This document shows positions 35,282 to 40,627 of a stretch of 40,627 nucleotides of DNA, piece after piece. Under the pieces are notes generated by a model. The model saw nothing but the letters and a program-made list of their open reading frames with translations, did not search any database and was not told the DNA's origin. The stretch's first letter is position 1. Every line of letters starts with the position of its first letter. The translations under genes were made by a program, and so were the position numbers. The stretch spans positions 1 to 40,627 of the forward strand of contig JAFAYP010000270.1 in assembly GCA_019240305.1 (NCBI GenBank), given 5' to 3'. The DNA is from Solirubrobacterales bacterium. GTDB taxonomy: Bacteria; Actinomycetota; Thermoleophilia; Solirubrobacterales; Solirubrobacteraceae.

Positions 35282-35547
35282 CTCGGAAGCTGAAGCTGAC
35301 CAGTCACAAGCAGCCCCGCAGCGAATCGCGGGCACGCCAAAGCGCGACCGCCCCGCTGCCCGGCTGTCGGACCCTGTACTGCTGCGCGCACCCTGCGTGC
35401 GCGTTCCACCCGCGGCGCGGTTTATACACGTTTCGCCGGCTGGCCGCCCCGGTCAATTTGCCGCTATTTGCACAAATTGGGCGTCTTTCGAGCACGTTTG
35501 CACAGGAAACCTGTCGCTTTTGGCGACGTGCGCGGCTGGCGGAGAGC
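35282..35547. promoter_or_regulatory. Upstream region of beta-helix paralogue 1
   Basis: This 266-nt gap has A+T-rich patches. TATAAA (35426-35421, minus strand) is a -10 candidate for paralogue 1. An inverted repeat CAATTTG (35454-35460) / CAAATTG (35473-35479), two direct copies of TTTGCACA (35467 and 35497, 30 nt apart) and two small overlapping hairpins (ACAGG-AAA-CCTGT at 35502-35514; GTCGC/GCGAC at 35513-35527) are visible. The hairpins could end transcripts of paralogue 2. Confidence 0.4.
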
Positions 35548-36768
35548 TCAGTGCGCTGCGTGGCGGCGGCGACGCCGCAGGTGCTTCTTGTGCGCGTGCC
35601 GGTTGTGATGAGCCTCTTGTATGAGGTCCTGGCGGGTCGCGTCCATGGCGGCCGGCGCGGGCTGCACCGGCGTGGTGCCGTCGACCGCGGCCTGGACGTC
35701 GCCGACGAGGGCCAGGCAGGGGCTGTTCGGGCTCATCTCGTAATCGTGGGTGTTGGCGTTCACGTACTGGGGATTGATGTTCAGGTTCTGCGACGCGCTC
35801 AACCCGCCATCGGAGGTATCGATCGGGCCCTGGCGCCCGCCCCACAGGCAGTTGTTGTGGGCCGTGTTGTCGACGCCCACCGGGTTGCCCACGGGCCACC
35901 AAGACTCCACGTCGTGGCGCACCGTCGCGTCGCTCACGATGTTGTCGTAGATGTTGGTGTGGTTGGTGGCCTTGCCCTCGTCGCCGGAGACGAGGATGCC
36001 CTCGCCGTTGCCGTCGATGATGTTGTGGTCGATCGTCGTGTACTCCGCATCGGGATACAGCTGGATGCCCCGCGCGGCGTTGTCGTAGATCAGGTTCCAC
36101 TCGATCCGGGTATCGGTGGCCGCCCCGATGTACAGGCCATGCTGATAGTTGTCGCCAGAGTTCATCTGACCGCAGTCGTGGATGCGACTGTGAGTGATCA
36201 GCGTGCCGGTCGCCCATCCCCAGATTGGATCTCCCAGCCCGAAGCAGATGCCGGTGTGATCATCGGTCACGTCGTCGTAGCTGAACGTGTCGTGGTTGGA
36301 GTCGACGATCGGGCTCTGCAGGTGCTGGTCGTTTGCCCCATCGAGGGTCAGGCCAGTAACCGTCACGTAGTTCGCTCCCTTGACGATCTCCATCCGTCCG
36401 TACACCGTCGCCGTCTGCCCTGGCGCCGCGGTGAGCGTGAGCGGGGCGCCTGGCTGGCCGGTGTTGGCGATCCGGACGTGGCCGTAGTAGGTGCCCGCGT
36501 CCAGGCAGCCGGTCTGGCCGGCATGAAGCGAGTCGACGACTTCCTGGACCGTGCGGAACGGGTTCTGGTAGCTCCCCGTCCCGGTAGCGGAGCCGCTCGG
36601 CGACGCGAACAAATCGCAGCCGGCGCTGGCTCGTGCCGACGGCGCCAGGACGATCAATGCGACGGCGAGAACCGCGGCGGCGGCCAGCAGCACCGCCAGC
36701 AGCCAGCGATCCGGGAGAGACACCGTGGCCGCGGCATCCTGTCCGGTCGCCGAGTTACTCTCCCACAT
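35548..36768 (-). CDS. Secreted or anchored beta-helix protein, paralogue 2
   Basis: 406 residues from ATG 36768, which has TTGGAGGAA directly before it; GTG 36795 is the alternative. About 20 polar residues precede a long hydrophobic segment (WLLAVLLAAAAVLAVALIVL, 22-41) ending APSARASAG, either a long signal peptide or a membrane anchor. The beta-helix core matches paralogue 1 without an indel between cysteines: C51, C88, C175, C199, C307, C351. The end is unusual: a 20-residue His/Lys/Arg tail (HHNRHAHKKHLRRRRRHAAH). The tail could bind acidic polysaccharide or teichoic-type polymers, which is an inference. Same strand as its two paralogues, separated by gaps of 266 and 144 nt. Confidence 0.84.
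   Translation of the reverse strand: MWESNSATGQDAAATVSLPDRWLLAVLLAAAAVLAVALIVLAPSARASAGCDLFASPSGSATGTGSYQNPFRTVQEVVDSLHAGQTGCLDAGTYYGHVRIANTGQPGAPLTLTAAPGQTATVYGRMEIVKGANYVTVTGLTLDGANDQHLQSPIVDSNHDTFSYDDVTDDHTGICFGLGDPIWGWATGTLITHSRIHDCGQMNSGDNYQHGLYIGAATDTRIEWNLIYDNAARGIQLYPDAEYTTIDHNIIDGNGEGILVSGDEGKATNHTNIYDNIVSDATVRHDVESWWPVGNPVGVDNTAHNNCLWGGRQGPIDTSDGGLSASQNLNINPQYVNANTHDYEMSPNSPCLALVGDVQAAVDGTTPVQPAPAAMDATRQDLIQEAHHNRHAHKKHLRRRRRHAAH
35989..36220. repeat. Near-identical block shared with 34481-34712 (copy in paralogue 2)
   Basis: Partner of the block in paralogue 1. It encodes the rungs from GWATGTLITHSRIHDCGQ to GNGEGILVSG. Paralogue 3 encodes the same rungs but with many more base differences. 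Confidence 0.75.
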
Positions 36769-36912
36769 TTCCTCCAAATCGACCCGCGGGCGCACACTCT
36801 TGAACCCGGCGCGCAGTTTTGTGGATGTTTCCGGGCAGCAACTTCACGATTGCCGCACGGGACTAAAGCCGGATACGGAGGCTCGATGGGGGATTCCCCG
36901 AAACCGGGCGGA
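36769..36912. other. Gap between beta-helix paralogues 3 and 2
   Basis: This 144-nt gap holds the GGAGG before paralogue 2 and a small palindromic stretch GGGGATTCCCC (about 36891-36901) that could help end paralogue 3 transcripts. No clear promoter hexamers were found. Confidence 0.3.
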
Positions 36913-38163
36913 TTAGGGAAGTCTGCGCAGGCTAGGGTGAGCGAGGCGGGCTGTGATCCGCTTTCGTATCGGGTGGCTCGCTCTCCCGCGCCCGGCCGGC
37001 CGACGCGTGCCGTGCTTGAGCTTGCGCGTGGTGCGCTTGGGCTTCGGCTTCGGATGCGCCGGCGAAGTCCGCTTGCCAGTGGACGGCGGGCTCGGCGCTG
37101 CGGGCTGGTCAGGGGCCGTGGTCGCCGCCGTACCATCGACGGCGGCCTGCACGTCGCCGACCAGCGCCAGGCAGGGGCTGTCGGCGGGCATCTCGTAATC
37201 GCGCGTGCTGGCGTCGACGAACTCCGGGTTGACCTGGAGGTTGTCCGTGGCGGTGTAGCCACCTCCCGAGGTGTCGATCGTGCCCTCGCGTCCGCCCCAG
37301 ACGCAGTTGTCGTGCACGCTGTTGTCCACCCCCACCGGGTTGCCGGCCGGCCACCACGACTGCACGTCGTCACGCTGGTTGGAGTCGCTTACGACGTTGT
37401 CGTAGATGTTGTTGTAGCTCGAGGCCGCGCCGTCATCCCCGGCGATGAGGATCCCCTCGCCGTTGTCGTCGATGATGTTGTGATCGATCGTTGTCGACTC
37501 ACCGTCGGGATACAGCTGGATCCCGCGGTCGGCGTTGCCGTAGATCAGGTTCCATTCGATTGTCGTGTCGCTTGCCGAGCCGATGTAGAACCCGTGCTGG
37601 TAGTTGGTCGCGGGGAGCTGCCCGCAGTCGTGGATCCGGCTGTGGGTGACCAGTGTCCCGGTCGCCCACCCGTAGGACCCGGCCCCGATCCCGAAGCAGA
37701 CCCCGGTGTGATGGTTGTTGGTCACGTCGTCGTAGCTGAACGTAACGTGGTTGGCGCCGATCGTCGGGCTGGGAAGCACCTGCGAATTCGTGCCGTCGAG
37801 GTCCAGGCCGGTGATCGTGGTGTAGTCGGCCCCCGCCGCCACGTACATCCGTCCCACGATCGTCGCGGTCTCGCCGGGATAGCTCGTGAGCGTGATCGGG
37901 GCGGTTTCCGTCCCGCCCGTGCGGAATGTCACGTCCTCGTCGTAGGTCCCCGCTCGCAGGCAGCCGGTCTGACCCGCCTGTAGGGTCGAGATGAGCTTCT
38001 GGACGGTCTGGAACGGCGCGGCCAAGGTTCCCGGGTTGGAATCGGACCCCGACGGCGCGGCCACGTACGTGCACGATGTCGCCGCCGCCGTGCTGCTCGC
38101 GGCCGGGACCAGGCAGGCAACCCCCAAGGCAAGGGCGAGGGTTCGTCCGAGGCGCTTCGACAT
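36913..38163 (-). CDS. Secreted right-handed beta-helix protein, paralogue 3
   Basis: 416 residues from ATG 38163: a clean signal peptide (MSKRLGRTLALALGVACLVP, then AASSTAAA), cap CTYVAAPSGSDSNPGTLAAP, and the same rung series (NHVTFSYDDVTNNHHTGVCF, GWATGTLVTHSRIHDCGQ, GIQLYPDGESTTIDHNIIDD, DDVQSWWPAGNPVGVDN). Cysteines C31, C68, C156, C180, C287, C331 keep nearly the spacing of paralogues 1 and 2, with one residue shifted between rungs. After about 350 a Pro/Ala linker leads to a 55-residue Lys/Arg/Pro-rich tail (KRTSPAHPKPKPKRTTRKLK and on). The frame is open to 38238, but the signal peptide fixes the start. Diverges from the second ligase-like gene by 58 nt. Confidence 0.85.
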   Translation of the reverse strand: MSKRLGRTLALALGVACLVPAASSTAAATSCTYVAAPSGSDSNPGTLAAPFQTVQKLISTLQAGQTGCLRAGTYDEDVTFRTGGTETAPITLTSYPGETATIVGRMYVAAGADYTTITGLDLDGTNSQVLPSPTIGANHVTFSYDDVTNNHHTGVCFGIGAGSYGWATGTLVTHSRIHDCGQLPATNYQHGFYIGSASDTTIEWNLIYGNADRGIQLYPDGESTTIDHNIIDDNGEGILIAGDDGAASSYNNIYDNVVSDSNQRDDVQSWWPAGNPVGVDNSVHDNCVWGGREGTIDTSGGGYTATDNLQVNPEFVDASTRDYEMPADSPCLALVGDVQAAVDGTAATTAPDQPAAPSPPSTGKRTSPAHPKPKPKRTTRKLKHGTRRPAGRGRASHPIRKRITARLAHPSLRRLP

Positions 38164-38221
38164 GCGGTTGATGTCGGCAACGCCGCGCCCGACCGCCCCG
38201 ATCCGGTGCGGTGATCGACGA

Positions 38222-40261
38222 ATGACCAGCCCGCTCACCCGCGGCGCCTGGGATCATGCGGCGGCGGTGACGCGCGCGACGACCTTCCAGCGACTCAGAC
38301 CGCATGCGCTGACGCTGGTGGCGGGGGTGGTTGGGGTCGTGCTGATGCTCGTGTGGGCCGTGCACGACGGCGGCTACGACAAGGACACCTGGTACTGGGG
38401 TGCCCTCGTGATGGTGGCCCTCGTGGCCGTCCTCGCGATCGCCCGCGGTCCACGACCCCTGCCGCGGGCGGTCGGGCTCGCCCTGACCGCGTTCGCGCTC
38501 TACACCGCCTGGTCGTACCTGTCGATCAGCTGGGCCCAGTCCCCCGGAGACGCGCTGGACGGCAGCAATCGCACCCTGCTCTTCCTCCTGATCTTCACCT
38601 CGATGGTGCTGCCTCCGTGGACGGCGCGCGGCACGCTGGCGGCGCTGCTGGTGTTCGCCACCGGCATCGGCGTGACCGCGGTTGTCCTCCTGTTCAGGCT
38701 CGCCTCGGCCGAGCATGTGTCCGGCCTGTTCATCGAGGGCCGGCTGGCGGCTCCCACCGGTTACTTCAACTCGACCGCCGCGCTGTTCACGATGGGGGCT
38801 CTCACTGCGGTCGCGCTGGCGGCGCGACGCGAGCTGCCCGCTCCGGCGCGGGGCCTGCTGCTCGCCTTTGCCTGTGCCGAGCTCCAGCTCGCGCTCGTCG
38901 GGCAGAGCCGGGGGTGGCTGTTCACCCTGCCGCTGGTGGCGCTTGTGGCGATCGTTATCGTCCGGGATCGCCTGCGCGTCGTGCTGTGCGCCGTGCTACC
39001 GGCAGCCGGGACCCTGGTGGCGCTCCATCGGCTGCTCGACGTCTACAAGGCGGGCTCGGGCTCCCCGCTCGAGCACGCTGCGGCGCACGCGGGCCGTCCC
39101 GGGCTGCTCGCCTGCGCGGCGGTTTTCTTCGTGGCCACTCTGGTGGCCTGGGCCGACCACCTCCTGCCCGTGCCGCGGATCAGCCCGGCGCGCCGGCGAG
39201 CGCTCGGCACACTCGTGGCCGTGGTGGTCGCGGTGGCCGCGGTAACCGGCGCCCAGGCTGCCACGCACGGTCACCCCGTGCGCTTCATCGAGCGCCAGTG
39301 GAACGGCTTCAGCCATCCCCAGGGCACCTCCGGTTCGCATTTCGCCGCCGTGGGCACCGTCCGCTACGACTTCTGGCGGGTGGCCCTCGACGCGTTCGTG
39401 GCGCACCCGGTCGAGGGACTCGGTCAGGACAACTTCCTCAACTACTACACCCCCCGCCGGCGCAGCGCTCAAGAGCCGTCCTACGTCCATAGCCTGGAGC
39501 TTCGTCTGCTCACCCATACGGGGGTAGTCGGCTTCGTGCTCTTCGGGGTGTTCCTGGTGGCCGCGCTGGCCGCGGCGCTCCCCGCTCGTCGGCGAGGGGG
39601 TCTCGAGGCCGCGGTGGCCGGCGCCGCGCTCCTTGCGCTCGTGGTCTGGGTGATCCACGGATCGGTCGACTGGTTCTGGGAGATGCCAGCCCTGTCTGGC
39701 CCGGCCCTCGGGTTTCTGGGGATGGCCGGGGGTCTGAGCGCGTCACCGGACGGCGTCATCGGAGTCGAACCGGTCCGGCCCGGTGCTCGCACCTGGGGTG
39801 CCCTGACCGCCACGCTCGGCATCCTCGCCCTGCTGGGCGCCACGGTCGTGCTGGCCTTCCCGTACCTAGCTGTGCGAGAGGTCTCGATCGCCACCAATCT
39901 CCGGGGGGTCGACCCCGGGCGGGCCCTGGCCAGGCTCCAGACGGCAGCCGACCTCAATCCGCTGAGCGCCGATCCCGGGCGCCTGGCTGGAACCATCGCG
40001 CTGGAGTCCGGGCGCTATGCCGTGGCCGCGGAGCGCTTCGGTCAGGTCACCGCCCGCGACCCCGGCGGCTGGTTCGGGTGGCTTGGCACCGGCCTGGCCG
40101 CGTCGGCCCTCGGCGACCGAAGCTCCGCGCGCTCAGACCTCGAGCGGGCGGCGTCGATCGAGCGCGACAACACCGCGATCAGCGCCGCGCTTGCCCGCGT
40201 CGACACGTCCCATCCGCTGGCTCCGCTCACGGCGCTGCAGCTGCTGGTGGTAGCGGGTTGA
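38222..40261 (+). CDS. Wzy/O-antigen ligase-like protein with TPR-like tail
   Basis: 679-residue membrane protein with about twelve hydrophobic helices. The Wzy_C loop is present: RFIERQWNGFSHPQGTSGSH (about 355), TVRYDFWRVALDAFVAHPVE and GLGQDNFLNYY, then PSYVHSLELRLLTHTGVVGF with the expected R...H pattern. After the last helix (about 530-550), a helical repeat region (RALARLQTAADLNPLSADPG, RYAVAAERFGQVTARDPGGW, ARSDLERAASIERDNTAISA) resembles three TPR units, placed outside the membrane. It is the second such protein in the locus, so it may be the ligase or a polymerase for a second polymer. ATG 38222 is chosen because the frame further up overlaps paralogue 3; no good ribosome-binding site is seen. 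Confidence 0.85.
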   Translation: MTSPLTRGAWDHAAAVTRATTFQRLRPHALTLVAGVVGVVLMLVWAVHDGGYDKDTWYWGALVMVALVAVLAIARGPRPLPRAVGLALTAFALYTAWSYLSISWAQSPGDALDGSNRTLLFLLIFTSMVLPPWTARGTLAALLVFATGIGVTAVVLLFRLASAEHVSGLFIEGRLAAPTGYFNSTAALFTMGALTAVALAARRELPAPARGLLLAFACAELQLALVGQSRGWLFTLPLVALVAIVIVRDRLRVVLCAVLPAAGTLVALHRLLDVYKAGSGSPLEHAAAHAGRPGLLACAAVFFVATLVAWADHLLPVPRISPARRRALGTLVAVVVAVAAVTGAQAATHGHPVRFIERQWNGFSHPQGTSGSHFAAVGTVRYDFWRVALDAFVAHPVEGLGQDNFLNYYTPRRRSAQEPSYVHSLELRLLTHTGVVGFVLFGVFLVAALAAALPARRRGGLEAAVAGAALLALVVWVIHGSVDWFWEMPALSGPALGFLGMAGGLSASPDGVIGVEPVRPGARTWGALTATLGILALLGATVVLAFPYLAVREVSIATNLRGVDPGRALARLQTAADLNPLSADPGRLAGTIALESGRYAVAAERFGQVTARDPGGWFGWLGTGLAASALGDRSSARSDLERAASIERDNTAISAALARVDTSHPLAPLTALQLLVVAG

Positions 40262-40415
40262 CCGTCCCGGGTATAACTACAATGCTTTTTCACCGCAATT
40301 TGGTTCTATGCAGCCAAGAATCGATTTGTAAAGCCCTCGGTACGCTTGCTTGCTGTCGTCAGCTTCATGTAGGATTCATAACTCTTTGGGGTTCCGCGAC
40401 GAATCGAAGGGATTC
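40262..40415 (+). promoter_or_regulatory. A+T-rich promoter region of the LPFTG gene
   Basis: This 154-nt gap is much richer in A+T than its surroundings. Candidate promoter: TTGCTT (40346-40351), 18 nt, TAGGAT (40370-40375), giving a leader of about 35 nt with AAGGG just before the ATG. TATAAC (40272) and TACAAT (40278) further up could belong to a second start. Confidence 0.4.
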
Positions 40416-40627
40416 ATGAAACGCATTTCAGCGCTGGTAGGGGTGCTCGGAGTTCTTGCTCTGGTAGCGCCTGGAGCGGCCTTGGCCGCTGGGTCGTCCA
40501 CATGTCAGGGGTACAGCAGTCAGACCTGCACCCCGTTGAATACGACGGCAACGACGGCTAACTCGGCGGGTACCCTGCCGTTCACCGGACTCGACGTGGT
40601 CCTGCTCGTCGCCGGCGGCGGCACCCT
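40416..40627 (+). CDS. Small secreted protein with LPxTG-type sorting signal (cut by window edge)
   Basis: Seventy codons are visible. A signal peptide (MKRISALVGVLGVLALVAPG, ending AALAA) is followed by a short Ser/Thr-rich stretch with a Cys pair (CQGYSSQTC) and then LPFTGLDVVLLVAGGGTL: an LPxTG-like sortase motif followed by the start of the hydrophobic segment. The charged tail would lie beyond the window. The mature part before the motif is only about 30 residues, so it is more a surface peptide than an enzyme. AAGGG precedes the ATG. It follows the polysaccharide locus and may be attached to the wall by a housekeeping sortase not in view. Confidence 0.8.
   Translation, partial: MKRISALVGVLGVLALVAPGAALAAGSSTCQGYSSQTCTPLNTTATTANSAGTLPFTGLDVVLLVAGGGT

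Noticed and set aside
36913-38163. Beta-helix genes as phage tail spikes
   Set aside because: They have signal peptides and lie in a polysaccharide locus with no phage structural gene nearby.
40329-40355. Second sigma-28-like element (TAAAGCCC)
   Set aside because: The -10 half at the N11 position reads GCTTGCTG, too far from GCCGATAA.

Overview
The window is very G+C-rich, gene-dense DNA from an actinobacterium. The mycobacterial-type phosphoserine aminotransferase, a complete o-succinylbenzoate menaquinone pathway, many apparently leaderless genes and a tiny LPxTG-type surface protein suggest a deep-branching group such as Thermoleophilia. That placement is an inference. No tRNA, rRNA, CRISPR array, transposase or integrase was seen.

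Region 1 (1-4.8 kb, minus strand) holds serine and branched-chain amino-acid genes: serA (cut by the left edge) overlaps serC, then comes ilvC, then a secreted LysM/lytic transglycosylase. A long hairpin separates ilvC from serC. A perfect 12-bp inverted repeat includes the ilvC start codon.

Region 2 (4.8-15.7 kb) is the menaquinone block. menE is co-transcribed with a MerR-type regulator and a methyltransferase, and diverges from menB-menA-menC. Further on, menH diverges from menD, and menF converges on menD. Together these genes cover chorismate to demethylmenaquinone, but no obvious menG or DHNA-CoA thioesterase is present. A 97-residue protein behind a sigma-28-like promoter and a polysaccharide deacetylase with no normal start codon lie inside the block.

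Region 3 (15.7-19.8 kb, minus strand) has ilvB-ilvN and a set of small proteins of unknown function: a membrane zinc ribbon, a small membrane protein, a 215-residue membrane protein and a 74-residue protein.

Region 4 (19.8-40.6 kb) is a Wzx/Wzy-type exopolysaccharide locus. It contains an initiating sugar-phosphate transferase, a Wzz/tyrosine-kinase fusion, two Wzy/ligase-like membrane proteins, a flippase, two GT2 and two GT4 glycosyltransferases, one unassigned transferase-like protein, a deacetylase, a GT39-like membrane protein and three tandem secreted beta-helix paralogues. It ends in a small LPFTG protein cut by the right edge.

Two themes run through the window. First, at least six genes without a Shine-Dalgarno have a TANNNT box 6-8 nt before the start codon, the expected layout of leaderless mRNAs. 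In two divergent pairs the opposing boxes share the same TA step. Second, the three beta-helix proteins keep six cysteines at almost fixed spacing but differ in their tails, and two of them share a block of DNA that looks recently converted or duplicated.
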